A stretch of 64,000 bases of DNA, taken from contig OU452206.1 in NCBI GenBank assembly GCA_911728435.2, positions 9,144,297-9,208,296 on the forward strand, given 5' to 3'. The position numbers were made by a program, and so were the translations under genes. This DNA is from Apoderus coryli. Its lineage: Eukaryota > Arthropoda > Insecta > Coleoptera > Attelabidae. This document shows, piece after piece, positions 1 to 10,819 of the stretch (position 1 is the stretch's first letter; each line of letters starts with the position of its first letter). The notes beneath the pieces were generated by a model. That model was not told where the DNA came from, did no database searches, and was given only the letters and a program-made list of their open reading frames with translations.

Positions 1-603
1 ATTGTTTTGGCATTATTAGCGCTTTTTGACCACTTCTTTCTGTATTCTCAATTGGTCTAGCATTTTTATCTGTTTTTTTAACATTGAATGACTTCGATAA
101 GGCTTATTTACATTATTAAATTTCATTAAATCAAAAGATTTCCAAAAATATGCAACTCAGTTTTGAAGACGGTCGTTATAACGACGACGCCACTAATTGG
201 TGGATTAATAATTAATATTTTGGTGCTAAATGGGAAGTTGTGCCCACCGCAATGAAACGAAAATATATTAGAAAGAAAAACATTTTATTAAAAAAAAAAT
301 CAACAATCACAAGCCATTGGTTCATTATAATCTATATTGTCACAGTTATTTTAACGTCATTAATTTAATATATTTATACATATTTGATAATTTTGATTTA
401 CATCAAATTTAGAACTAAACTATAAGCAAAGAATAATAATCTTTGCGATAAGTACCTATTATCTCAATTTAAAGGCAGTCTTTTAAAACAAGCTGTCTTT
501 ATTTTTCCAATATATTTTTTAATTAAATATTGAGCAATAACTCTACCATTTGCACACAATTCTCCCTTTATCAATCTAGTAAATATTCTAATATACTATA
601 TCC
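1..603. other. AT-rich intergenic DNA, no gene seen
   Basis: No coding exon, RNA gene or clear repeat border is recognised here. The sequence is AT-rich with short A/T runs. It ends where the left arm of the foldback element at 604 begins. Confidence 0.5.
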
Positions 604-1476
604 GAGTTCAACAATACTATAAGAACAAGTTCTGCATTTTTTGACATATCAATGACAGCGCTAAATGTCATAATGACACCTGGGTACGCTTTATTATTTG
701 TTGTAAATGGGGGTCGAATGATACCTCATTTTAAAGATCTTTTTATGCTCAAAACATTCTCCAATTTTGAAAACCTTTGATTCAGTATTTTTCATCTAAC
801 AAGCAGTAATTCATTAATTGTAAAGTTTTATTTTACAAAATAAATCGGCGTAAATCACACCAGCAAAATGTGCACCATTGACCTCCTGGCTAATAAATAA
901 TCTATTGAGTAATTGTTATTGTTATTTGTGTCAGAATATAGTTTATGTCAATATTTTTGTTCTAATATTTAAAATGGCTCGTCTACTACGTGATAAATCT
1001 GAAGCGATTATTATACTTGGTGAAGCTAATCGAAATGATCACGCTGTTGTTCGTATGTGTAATGAACGTTATCCAGGATCCATACAGGAAATATTTGATG
1101 AAACTGGTATCAAAATTTCAAGAAACTGGTTCAGTTATCGATGTTCCAAACTCTGGGAAGCCAAAAATTGGGGGCGATTTGAAAGTCCAGGTCTTAGCCG
1201 AAATAATAGTTATTTCTGAACAAACCACGAGTAACAATATATAACATTGTGGTTTATTTTGTAAAATAAATGTTTGTTAGGTAAGAAATACGGAATCAAA
1301 TGTTTCCACAATTGGAGAGTGCTTGGAGCATAAAAAGACATTTAAAATGAGGTATCACTCATCCCTCTTTCCATTTAAAAAAAAATCGAAAGCATCCCCA
1401 ACTGTCATTATGACATTTGAAACTGTCATTGATATGTCACAAAATGTAGAAATTGTTGTTATAGTATTGTTCCAAA
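604..1476. mobile_element. Foldback/TIR element with ~245-bp inverted arms
   Basis: The left arm (about 604-850) reads as the reverse complement of the right arm (about 1240-1476). The outermost matching blocks are CAACAATACTATAA and TTATAGTATTGTTC. Further in, both arms share TGACATATCAATGACAG, GATACCTCATTTTAAA, a CTCCAATT block and TTTATTTTACAAAATAAA. The arms have diverged by roughly 15-20 percent. The central ~390 bp holds a broken DUF4817-type reading frame. The exact outer borders and target duplication are uncertain. Confidence 0.75.
974..1244 (+). pseudogene. DUF4817-type helix-turn-helix fragment, frameshifted
   Basis: An ATG at 974 opens a frame encoding MARLLRDKSEAIIILGEANR, then a segment ending NERYPGS. 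The family continuation (QETGSVIDVPNSGKPK) then appears in the neighbouring frame, so there is at least one frameshift near position 1100. The layout (a helix, a YPGS-like turn, then TGSV followed by a GKP/GRP-like basic motif) is that of the short HTH domain annotated as DUF4817, which is common in insect transposon-derived proteins. It lies in the centre of the foldback element. It is unlikely to be translated as one domain. A host-gene relic is the less likely alternative. Confidence 0.6.
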
Positions 1477-1780
1477 CACATCACATATACCAAACGGTTC
1501 TTTGGTCACTGTATCATTTGACGATTGTATTAATATTATTCTTATGTTTTGTTTCTAATTTTGCAATTATTATATGTCTACAAATTATTGTAATTTTTTG
1601 ACAAATATATATATTGTAGTAGAAAAGCATTACAGAAGTTGAAGCGGTATAATGGGTGAGCACTGAAATGCCACAACTCATTCCTGAATTCAATCTACAA
1701 GAACAGGGTTTTGACATTTACGCGAAAATTATCAACCCTAAGAATTATTTGCAACTACTGAATAAAGATTGTTTTTTTCG

Positions 1781-1822
1781 CCTCTGATGACGGCAGTAGA
1801 TTGGTTACCGAAACGTTAGGTT
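1781..1822 (+). repeat. Hammerhead-like motif, weak copy
   Basis: CTGATGA at 1784-1790 is followed by a C, a GG...CC hairpin containing mismatches, then GAAACGTTAGG. The flanking CCT and AGG could pair as an outer stem. The core matches the other motif copies in this window, but the hairpin is the weakest of the set. Confidence 0.35.
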
Positions 1823-2254
1823 CCATAAATATAAGTTTGTATTTATACCAAGTTTTATCAAACTTTTTTGAACAAAAAAAATTTAGATTTTTTCATTCTC
1901 TCAGTGCAATTTATTATTATTCTGAAAGGGTTCTTTTGAATGATGAATGTTTGGAATTTTAAATAACTGCGAACGAGGTACCCATGAATGAGTTTTAGCG
2001 AATTCGCTCCACAACACACATGTTATAGAATATATTGAGTAAACACTTGTTAGTACTGAAGTATTTTCCTCAGGCAACGTAAGTACTAAGTACAAGTCCT
2101 TTAGCAAATACTCATAAATTTAAGCTTTTTTTCGGTACGTAAGTAGGTACCTTGTAATTAAGTGCTTTGTGTACAAGTAAATAAATTAACCGACAAAAAA
2201 ACGACACCTATTTGTTCTAACAGTTCTCATATGGCATAAACTTTTTATTTTATT

Positions 2255-3255
2255 CCATGATTTTTTTCACTGGACGATAGATCGGTTGATTAGGATTGAG
2301 CTGCACTTTGTCCTAATGACATTTTGGTTGCTTGAGTGCTTAAACAGTGTGTCCCTGGATTGTGTGGACGACTCTTGTAAACGACAAAAATTTTCGAGTT
2401 CAAATGACATTTTCGCGTATCTCGTCTGAAAAGGATAGTTGACGGGGGACAAGAAACGTTTTTTGATTTGAAAGCCATCCATGATTTCTCGAAACTAAGA
2501 TCACGTCTCAAATTACGTTCAAACCAAGCAGGGCCTGGACCCCAGGAGCTTAAATTCCAACTAGATTTTTTTTTGTCTTTTACAAGAGTTGTCCACAGAA
2601 CCCGGGGACACACTGTATACCAGAGTAAGTCAAAATGATGGTTTTAGTCGGAAGTTTAAAAGTTCCAACATGAGGAATAGCTTCATATTCATCATTTAAT
2701 CCTCACCTGAGCATATTTTTTATTTATCCCAAAAATGCTCAATTGAGTAGAGATCTGGGCTGCAGTAGGACCATATCAACCTCCGAATTCCAACTTTGTC
2801 CAAAAACTCACGACATGCGCAACAATACGTTTAGCCACTATTTCTGTCCAATTAACATGCTGCCTTACCTTAATCGAATCTGACAATGAAGAGGAAGCAA
2901 TTGAGGCGTTACAGAAGGTCTGCGGGAATTAAGCCTCGCTTCCTTTAACCGTCTTATGGTATGAAAAATGCAGTGTTTCATTTAGAAATGCGTAGCTCGT
3001 AAAAGAAACGAGATAGCCAGATGCTTTAACAAACAAAATTCTCGAAACATATCCAGCTTGATCGTAAATCATGTTGCAACAAGGATCTTTTGCATCTTTG
3101 TTCCACAGGATCTTTTAAATTTCCAAGTAAAACATCATTTTGACTACACCCTTGTATATAAACATTCAAGCAAACAAAATTTCATCAGGAAAAAGTGCAG
3201 CACAATCCTAATGAGTCGGATCTATCGTCCACAGGAAAAAACTCATGAAATATAA
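2255..3255. mobile_element. Inverted-repeat element interrupted by a smaller TIR element
   Basis: The segment from about 2255 to 2345, continuing at 2619-2680, reappears inverted at about 3050-3255. Shared blocks include GGACGATAGATC, TTAGGATTG, GCTGCACTTT and GTCAAAATGATG. The match is continuous only if 2346-2618 is removed, so the smaller element inserted later. No transposase was recognised; the short open frames on this stretch look like chance. Confidence 0.6.
2346..2618. mobile_element. Small TIR element (273 bp) nested in an inverted-repeat element
   Basis: The ends begin CAGTGTGTCCC and finish GGGACACACTG. The inverted similarity extends about 45 bp inward and includes the block GTGGAC.ACTCTTGTAAA. 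CAGTGTGTCCC-type ends are typical of mariner-like miniature elements. The flanks (AA on the left, TA on the right) do not give a clean TA duplication. It interrupts the left arm of the surrounding element. Confidence 0.6.
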
Positions 3256-3514
3256 ATAAAAACAAAACTGTTATAACAATTTAGGTGCGGTTTTTTTGTG
3301 GTTGAGTATATTTTAAGCATTGAGAGTATTCAGTATCTCAGCTCTGACTGGAATACAGTTATGCATTTACTGATTGGAAAGAGGTAGAGATAACAGTATG
3401 CAGTATAGATCACCGTTTTGATAAATTAGTGTGCCCTATTCGAAGTACACCTGTATGGTTTTCCGTAACTAATTTAAGTAATGAAACATTTTTAAATGTT
3501 TATAATAATTATTG
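3256..3514. other. Intergenic DNA, nothing recognised
   Basis: No exon, RNA gene or repeat border is recognised between the nested inverted-repeat element and the R1 copy that starts near 3515. Confidence 0.4.
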
Positions 3515-4208
3515 AAAAAATCGGTTGTGTCACCGCAAAACTTTCCCGAGTTAGTTATAATATAATCAAAAATATATGACCTGCGTAACGTATTCCAATA
3601 AACTAACGTAACAAACTAACTACTTTATTCAAAAATTAGAAATAAGAAAAAAGTATTGGCAGAGCTAAGACTCGAACACGTTACCTTCCGAATGCGAAGC
3701 GAACGCCCTACCATCGAATAATAACTATAGAGAACTGAAGGGTCAGTAGAGATATCAAACGTTCCGACACGAGGTGCAGTAACTATATATTAAACTACCC
3801 TACCAATAACCCAACAGGGACCATAATAAATATTCTATTTTATTTGTTATATAAATATATACGTTCCAACTAACTCACTGGTGACATTTTAAACGCTATT
3901 TTCTCGAGAATTATGGGGGCAAATATCAAAAGTGACCTTTTGTTTACGCTGTAAAATAGATAAAAAATGCTTTCTTTGAAATGATGTATCACTCGACCCC
4001 TACTGATATATGAAAATTTAGTGGTTGTGTCCACCCCTATCAGAGGGTTTAAGCGATTTCAACCAAAATCTGCGCGGGAAAGTAAAACGTGTAGTGACTC
4101 ACTAATTTTTCCAGATATAATAATTGATTACGACTCTTCCTCGAGTATTCTAATGGAATTATGTATATTATCATCAATGGTGAATATATGCCACATTTCT
4201 GGCTGATA
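3515..4208 (-). repeat. R1 dispersed repeat with tRNA-Ala-like segment, copy A
   Basis: Read on the minus strand, this copy ends with the diagnostic block GGGAAAGTTTTGCGGTG..ACAACCGATTTTT (at 3515-3550 on the plus strand). It contains a diverged tRNA-like segment near 3660-3720. It also has the family blocks around ATTATGGGGGCAAATATCAA (near 3910) and TCACTCGACCCCTACTGATA (near 3990). The other end is truncated near 4090-4208. A target duplication was not found. Confidence 0.65.
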
Positions 4209-4276
4209 CGTTTCGATTTATTATGTTTAAATAATTGAGCATTTGAAAATGTGTCACCATAGACAACAAGAACGTG

Positions 4277-7113
4277 TCAGTATCTCTTATTGCAGTTCGC
4301 TAAAGTTGTTAAAGCTTCCGCAGCATCTAGTTCTTCACGCCCATGTAATAGATACAGGTTATTGTCAACTTTTTTACCAGCCTTCTTTTTTTGATTGCCA
4401 CCATTTTTATGTAAAAGTGTCCAGTCCAAAAAGCTCTCCTCACTTGGTTTAAAGTTGGCTGCACTCTCCAACCACTTGGAAATCATTGAAGTCTTACATT
4501 CATCAGAAATTGGGTTATTATTATCACATTGTTCCATATTATACTGCGAATTTCTTGTTTGCGAAAATGGATTTTCAATAGTTGTTGTTGAACTAACATA
4601 AAAACATTGATTGTGTATGTCGTTGTTATTATACAAAATGTGGTTATCATCATTATGATAAGGTTCTACCGAATTGAATTCTTCTGTCTCCAATTCGTCC
4701 CATATACTGTCTTCTGAACAGATGCTAAAGTGTTCCACGTTACCCTGCACTTGGGTATTGTATGTTTTGATTAGGTCGCCCCATGTTTTACGTTGCGGTT
4801 CTCTACCGACGTTTTTCAGTTTCCGACGCCAATTTGCAAACCAATTACAAACCTAAAATATTTAAAACATTATTTAAGTAACACAGAATTTTAATAATCA
4901 TTATAATTGTATTATTTTCATTATTTCCAATAAACAAACTAACTAAAAAAAATATTACCATTGCTGGGAATCGAACACAGAACCTTCCGCATGGCAAGCG
5001 CACGCTCTATCAATGACGCCAAAAACCCTTTTTCAAATTAGTTTATTATATTATAATAAGAATAAGAGTTATAACTACTTAAATGGTGACATTTTAAACC
5101 CGATTTTCTCCAGAATTATGGGGGCAAATATCAAAAGTGACCTATCGCTGTAAAGCAGGTAGAAAATGCTTTAAATGATGTATCATTCGCGACCTCTACT
5201 GCTGCACAACCTCGTATAATTCCAGTTGGTCACAAACGCCACAGGATTTATACAGAAATATTTTGTCGATGTGTTTATTTTCTTCTATTCCTTATTTTTT
5301 AGTTACCTGTATATATGTTAGACCAGTCTGAGCAGACAGCATTTTCTTTTCATCTCGGTTTGGATATGGATTATCTCGTCGACGTACTAACCAGTCTTTT
5401 AAAAATCGTTTGATCTCAGGTGTAAAAAGTCTTTTGGGTGGCCGTTTCTCCTCGCCATAAGCTCGTCTAAAAAAAAGAGGAAAATGTCATATTTATTTTT
5501 TTTAATCATTTGCTTTTGAAATAGTGAATCTTCAGTAATTCATATGGGATTTTACCAATAAATTATTTATTCTTAACACAAAATTGAATTTATTTAATCT
5601 AATACTATTCCTCTCACATTATTGATTTGTTTATTTTTCATATCTCTCAAAACAGGAAGGAGATACAAATATTGCAAACTGATTATTTTATTGACACGCA
5701 CGCATTTTCTTCAACCTTAACAGAAATACAGATCTGAGAATAAAAAATCGCTTTATTTTTAATACCTAAGTACATTTTTTGCTTTGGTATGATTAAGGGC
5801 CGTTTGCACCTATCGAAATTTAAGCTAAGCTGCGCTTATCCAAATAATAACTTGCACCACCTAGTAAACTAAGAATAATAAGCAAAGCGAAGCTTAATTC
5901 GTGCCGCTAAAATTTTGAGTTTAACCATAACATTTTTTGGAAAATTAAAAACTGTTTTATTACAATACATATCGGTTATGTTACCCCAAAATTTTCCCGA
6001 ATGTTGAGCTATTGATATCGTTTCAATAATTTATAGTGGAGTTCATTGCCGATGCATCATAACCTGAAATATGATATCAGCTGGGTAACGAAATGTTTTC
6101 ATCAAAAAGTTAAAATCTAAATAATACACTATTATTTTCTTCCAATACACCAACTCTCATACTAACCCTAACCACCCACTTGTAGCGCAGTGCCCATGAG
6201 TCTGTTTTTATAGTAAAATATTTGCTGAATTTCAAGTTTCAATTAAAAGAAAATTACAAGAATTTTTTGTAGTGTTTCTCTTTTGATTCGACGCAAATAT
6301 AAATCTAGTTAATCAAAAATCGGTAAAAATTATTAATCCGAATACCCTTATTTTTGAAAAAAAAAAAGAAAAAAATAAAAAATTGGTTCATGGGTAAAAA
6401 GTTAAAATACAAACAACTTTTCCTTTAACATATTTTGACATTTTAAAAAATAAGGCAATTTTTTTAAAATTTCAGAAAAAAATGTCAATTTTGACAGGAC
6501 AGGAAAGTCACGTGACTGCTCATATACATGTCATTTGGCCTTTTAAAACAAAACCACATGGCATAAATCAAAGTTTAAAAAAATGCTAAGGAAAAAAAAG
6601 GCCCATATGATGCGCACTTTCTGTTTGACACTGTATATTGTTTAATAATAAAATCTCAAGATATTTTGTAATCATCGGATTGAATAATGCAAAAAGAACA
6701 CACAAATTTGAAAAAAAAAATGCTCGTACACCCATCGTAAGAGTACATTTGTTATTTAGATTTACAATAGTGTAAAGTTATAAAATGCTATGTTGAAATT
6801 AAAAAAAAAAAAACAACACCTGGATTTCTAGCAATTACTGATTGATAACTGTATATTATTTTTCTAATAAAGTCAACCAATGCAAAGAAAACTAGGTATG
6901 TCTTACAAAACTATGTTAAGGCTATTCTATTAAGTTCAAACAACATATAAACATCATTGTAGTATTGTTAGTAAAACATACAAGTAGTTTCCCAATATAA
7001 CAACAATCTATTCACACGCGCAAAAAAACCTTATCAAACCTGTTATATCGTCGATTCCTGACAGGTCGTCGCGTTTTCTCTCGCATATTTTCCAGGCAAC
7101 ACTTAACATCCAT
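4277..7113 (-). CDS. mkx: Mohawk-type TALE homeobox transcription factor
   Basis: This encodes a nuclear DNA-binding protein of the Mohawk/Iroquois-related TALE class. Coding exons on the minus strand are 7113-7040 (74 nt), 5466-5307 (160 nt) and 4852-4277 (576 nt, stop TGA); all junctions are GT/AG and in frame, giving 269 aa. The start codon encodes MDVKCC. The homeodomain spans about residues 30-92 and has the TALE three-residue loop NPYP (57-60) and helix-3 core VCNWFANWRRKLKN (79-92). Downstream, TYNTQVQGNVEHFSICSEDS closely follows the conserved Mohawk VQGNAERLSVSSDDS segment, which separates this gene from Iroquois proper. In vertebrates Mohawk controls tendon and muscle genes; the insect role is inferred only by homology. 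The first exon was found by phase (it ends in AG, completing an Arg codon) rather than by similarity, so it is the least certain part. Intron 2 contains R1 copy B. Confidence 0.88.
4925..5220 (-). repeat. R1 dispersed repeat, copy B, inside mohawk intron 2
   Basis: Minus-strand R1 fragment. It contains the tRNA-like segment with B-box GTTCGATTCCCAGC and A-box-like TGATAGAGCGTGCG (about 4962-5022), followed by the ATTATGGGGGCAAATATCAA block near 5118. Both ends are truncated. It lies wholly between the homeobox exons and does not touch the splice sites. Confidence 0.65.
5467..7039. other. Mohawk intron 1, AT-rich
   Basis: This is the intron between the short N-terminal exon and the first homeodomain exon. 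It contains long A/T runs and no convincing exon. There is a GCTTAAGC-type palindromic stretch near 5815-5890. No complete mobile element with both ends was recognised. Confidence 0.5.
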
Positions 7114-7919
7114 ACTCTCTCAATTTGTCTAATTTGGAAATACACAAGAATGTCACATAATTTGTGTGAGAAAAATAATATAATAATGCCATTGCATAAA
7201 AATAGAAATGTAATTGGATAACATTCAAAAACAATATGTCCGGACCGGCCATGTTCGAAATACATCATGTAATTTTCTAATTTTAATCACGTTAAACACT
7301 AAATTAGGACAATATAATGTTTCCTACTTAAAATAGATTAGAATTTTAGGCATTTGAGTTAATTCCTCTAAAATATTTTGTAAAGTTCAATAAAATTACT
7401 CAAAATAAAATTTGAAAAACGATAAACCGTGTAGAACGATGCATAATTGTAAATTACATGATTCACAAAAAACATGAGTAATCTAAACTTATGTTTTTTT
7501 TTTGTATTGATGCTGTTTTTTAAACATTTCTTTCAATTAACTTAAGTATCAACATTTTTCTTACCGATTATGGTTGTTCTGTAGTTTTGATGTTAATAAC
7601 GAGTTTTTATTTAACAAATTAGAGAAACTGCTTATGTAAACACGTTTAAAGTTAATGTGAAACTAAAACTTACACAATCAAGAGACATCTCCGTTATATT
7701 TGACTATATATATGTATATGTTGTTTTATTTTGAGATCTGGTGTTTTTGTCTCCCGCGTCGCATCTATTCATGTTTTCACAATAATTTAATTAATAATTG
7801 TTCATCCAAAATTGAAAATTATTTTGATAAAGATATTTACAAACAAAAAAGGGTTATATTTGTTACAATTTTTTAATTTAATCTCAAATAATTTGTTAGA
7901 ATATAATAATAATATATAA
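7114..7919. other. Presumed mohawk upstream region
   Basis: Non-coding DNA upstream of the inferred mohawk start codon. It presumably holds the 5' UTR and promoter, but no TATA box or initiator could be assigned with confidence. The only locally GC-richer patch is near 7745-7765. It ends at the 5' truncation point of the LINE at 7920. Confidence 0.4.
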
Positions 7920-9213
7920 TGTGACGAATACCGCATGATCAGTTTGATGTCCCACGCCTTGAAGATATTCTTGCGGATCATTCATAACCGCATATACAAA
8001 AAGTGTGAGTCCGTAATTGATCGCTCGCAATTTGGCTTTAGGAATGGAACGGGTACCCGAGAGGCTCTTTTCTCTTTGAATGTGCTAACTCAGAGATGTA
8101 GGGACATGAACGTCGATGTATTCGCGTGCTTTATTGATTATAAAAAAGCTTTTGATTGTGTGTCCCATCAAAAAATGATCAACATCCTAAAATCAACCGG
8201 GATCGATGCTCAAGATCTAAAGATCATTACTGAACTTTATTGGCACACAAACAGCAACAGTCAAAATCGAAGGGTCCACATCAGAAGAAATAGCAATAAG
8301 AAGGGGCGTGCGACAGGGTTGTGTACTGTCCCCACTACTGTTTAATCTCTACTCTGAGGCAATATTCATCGAAGCTCTCGAAAATTCAACTGCAGGCATA
8401 AAGATCAATGGAATCAATATAAGTAACCTTAGATACGCAGATGATACCGTCGTAATAGTCAGCAGTATAACAGAACTTCAATCCCTTATGAACCTTATTG
8501 TGGAGTATAGTGAGAACTTTGGGCTTTATATGAATACATCCAAGATCAAACTGATTGTATTCTCAAAATCACCAAGACCCGTTACTCTAATGATCAACAG
8601 AGAACACATTACACAAGTGTCATCTATAAAATACTTGGGGGTACTCGTCAGCCAGCAATGCGACTCAAAGACCGAAATTAGATCAAGAATTGCGCAAGCA
8701 CGAAAATTCTGAATAACATGAGGACACTTCTGGCAAACCCAGACCTCAGCCTGGACCTCCGGATTAGATTGCTTCGCTGCTACATCTTCCCTGTCCTTCT
8801 ATACGGATGTGAGAGCTGGACCATTGATGCAACCATAGAAAAGAGAATCGATGCGTTCGAAATGTACGCCTACAGACGAATGCTGCGAGTTTCTTGGACG
8901 GCACATAAGACAAACATAGAGGTTATGCAGCAAATGGGTAAACACAAAGAACTCCTCACGACAATCAAGGAGAGAAAGCTGCAGTACCTAGGACATATCA
9001 TGAGAGGCGAACGATATGAGATTCTCCGCCTGATAATAGAAGGAAAGATCGAAGGAAAACGGTCAGTCGGCCGTAGACAAAATTCATGGCTGAGGGACTT
9101 ACGTAGATGGTTCGGACAGACGTCCATAGAAATTTTCAGAGCTGCGGTTTCCCGCACAACAATAGCCATTTGGATCGCCAACCTTCGTAGGGAGACGGCG
9201 TCCTAAGAAGAAG
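7920..9213 (+). mobile_element. 5'-truncated LINE copy with reverse transcriptase
   Basis: This is a non-LTR retrotransposon remnant. The RT begins in mid-domain at CDEYRMISLMSH and shows FIDYKKAFDCV, VRQGCVLSPLLFNLYSE and the catalytic LRYADDTVV. A C-terminal segment with RKLQYLGHIMRGERYE follows, of the type seen in insect endonuclease-reverse transcriptase proteins. One frameshift lies near 8242 (the frame resumes as TATVKIEGS). A second lies near 8700-8712, where a stop appears and the frame resumes as KILNNMRTLL. The 3' end has an AAG tandem tail at about 9206-9213. It is therefore inactive. Clade assignment (RTE-like versus others) is uncertain. Confidence 0.85.
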
Positions 9214-9283
9214 AAGCTATTTCAACTTAATCATGTTCTGATATAGAATTTGCGAAAATGTCTGTCTTTGTTAGAGGATTTTA

Positions 9284-9975
9284 AGCCTTATTACTTTCCT
9301 GACCCATAGGCAAAGGATTGTAAACGCGCTAAAGAAAATTGAGATGATAACCATTTTGAAGTCCCTTGATACGATTGAGACCATTTCGAGATGTAAGTCT
9401 GTGTCTGTATATATTCTTCTACGATAGCGCCTAAACGCTTCAACCAATTGAGCTAAATTTTGGTATATGAGTTTGGGGGAGTCCTAGGATGAACCCATTA
9501 GTTATTGGTTGCAATCGCTTTAACCCTATGACAGAGCCGGGCCGGGTAGCCTAGACGGGATCATACAGTGACGACCGTCGAAGTGCAGATCTGTGGAGCG
9601 CGGCTACAAGTTGGATGGGTGACCGTCTGGGGGGTTTATTAAAAATGGACCTGGCGGTGGGGGACCACAAGGAAAAAAAAACCCTATGACAGTGGTGAAA
9701 TTCTTAAAGCAGTAGGTGTGAGTGATACATCAGTTGAAAGCATTTTTTATCTGCTCTTCAGCAATAGGTATTTTGATATTTGCCTCCAACATTCTTGAGA
9801 AAATTGCGTTTCAAAGTTACAAATATGTATTACGACCACCGCTGACTTTAATGCAATTTGGTTTTATTTATTTTAGCGTCGGCGGTAGCTCTGTGGTAAT
9901 GGCGTGGCTTTGGCTGCGGAATGTCCTGGGTTCGATCCCTGCTCTTGAAATTTTTTTTTATTGATAATTTTTGTT
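9284..9975 (+). repeat. R1 dispersed repeat, copy C (split by a SINE)
   Basis: Plus-strand R1 copy with the family blocks CGCTTCAACCAATTGAGC and GGGGGAGTCCTAGGATGAAC, then a ~146-bp SINE insertion at 9535-9680. The R1 sequence resumes after it (near ATTTTGATATTTGCC). A tRNA-like segment with GTAGCTCTGTGGTAATGGCG and B box GGGTTCGATCCCTGC lies at about 9880-9950. The acceptor ends do not pair, so it is not a functional tRNA gene. Confidence 0.65.
9522..9692 (+). mobile_element. SINE with 5S-rRNA-like segment and 13-bp target duplication
   Basis: The insertion at 9535-9680 is flanked by direct repeats AACCCTATGACAG at 9522-9534 and 9680-9692 (the first A of the right copy overlaps the A-tail). 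It begins AGCCGGGCCGGGTAGCC and contains TTGGATGGGTGACCGTCTGG, which is nearly the internal control region (box C) of 5S rRNA. It ends in an A-run. These are the hallmarks of a Pol III-derived, LINE-mobilised SINE. It interrupts an R1 copy and is therefore younger than it. Confidence 0.8.
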
Positions 9976-10096
9976 GATAATAAATATTTTCTAAAGTAAT
10001 CCATATTCAACGTGGAGCGGGATCAATATATAAATAAAAGACGTCTGCTCCACAAAATCCAAATATATATACGTCCAATCTTCTATAAATTGGTTC

Positions 10097-10140
10097 ACCA
10101 GACATGTTTCGGAAACAATAAATGTTCCATCATCAGTGGT
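10097..10140 (-). repeat. Hammerhead-like motif, left arm
   Basis: Read on the minus strand: ACCA, CTGATGA, T, hairpin GGAACA/TGTTTCC, GAAA, CATGTC, TGGT. The flanking ACCA and TGGT are complementary (outer stem). ACATGT is a short palindrome where stem III would be. The T after CTGATGA is unpaired, unlike a canonical hammerhead. Confidence 0.5.
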
Positions 10141-10477
10141 ACATTATAAATCTTTTGAAATGCGAGAGACCGAACATTTATATATGCTAAAAAGTTCAAT
10201 CAATGATTGAATTTGTTTGTAATAAAATTAAATACTTTCCTAGTCTCAAGAATCATGATTTTTAAAAAGAAAATCACATACAACCAGTTAACTCTGTGTT
10301 CCTTAACGTATTATAATTAATGTATTTTTTATTCAAATCTAACCCCTTAATATAAAAATTTTTCCATAAAATGGTAAGGTGTAATAGTTGTAGCTCCATA
10401 CTATTTGTTATTGATAATTTGAACTTTTTAGCATATATAAATGTTCGGCCTCTCGCATTTCGAAAGATTTATAATGT

Positions 10478-10521
10478 ACCACTGATGATGGAACATTTAT
10501 TGTTTCCGAAACATGTCTGGT
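10478..10521 (+). repeat. Hammerhead-like motif, right arm
   Basis: Identical 44-nt motif to the left-arm copy but on the plus strand; the CTGATGA core is at 10482-10488. If it behaves as a hammerhead, the cleavage position would follow C10517. Function is inferred from the motif only. Confidence 0.5.
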
Positions 10522-10819
10522 AAATGTTAACCAATTTATTGGACGTATATATATATTTGGATTTTGTGGAGCAGACGTCTTTTATTTATATAATAAATAA
10601 GTAGTTAGGTAGGTAGTTGGGTTAGTTTCGCATGTACTAATTATTATTTTTACTTCAAATTTTGGAATGAAGTAGTTAGTTTAGAATGTTATTATTATTA
10701 TTTTTATAATTATCATAATATAAATAATAGTGTATTTTTTAGATTTTTAAATCTTTGATGAAAACATATCGTTACCCAGGTGTATGATATTTTATAATCA
10801 ATTATTATTAATAATCAAT

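Larger units (their letters stand above)
10027..10592. mobile_element. Foldback element with hammerhead-like motifs in both arms
   Basis: The arms 10027-10199 and 10419-10592 are inverted copies of each other, with shared blocks TAAATAAAAGACGTCTGCTC and TATATATGCTAAAAAGTTC and few differences. They are separated by ~219 bp. Each arm carries the same 44-nt motif, on the minus strand at 10097-10140 and on the plus strand at 10478-10521, so the motifs point outward. No ORF is present. The inverted arrangement of long terminal repeats bearing such motifs recalls Penelope-like elements, but no GIY-YIG or RT sequence was seen. Confidence 0.75.

Noticed and set aside
7008..7268. 86-codon minus-strand frame overlapping the mohawk upstream region
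   Set aside because: It overlaps the first mohawk exon in a different phase; only the phase starting at 7113 joins in frame to the homeodomain exon.
9877..9950. Possible tRNA gene (A- and B-box-like sequences)
   Set aside because: The ends do not form an acceptor stem and the sequence sits inside a dispersed repeat; the similar segments near 3660, 4962, 11544, 13830 and 57790 are likewise repeat-derived.
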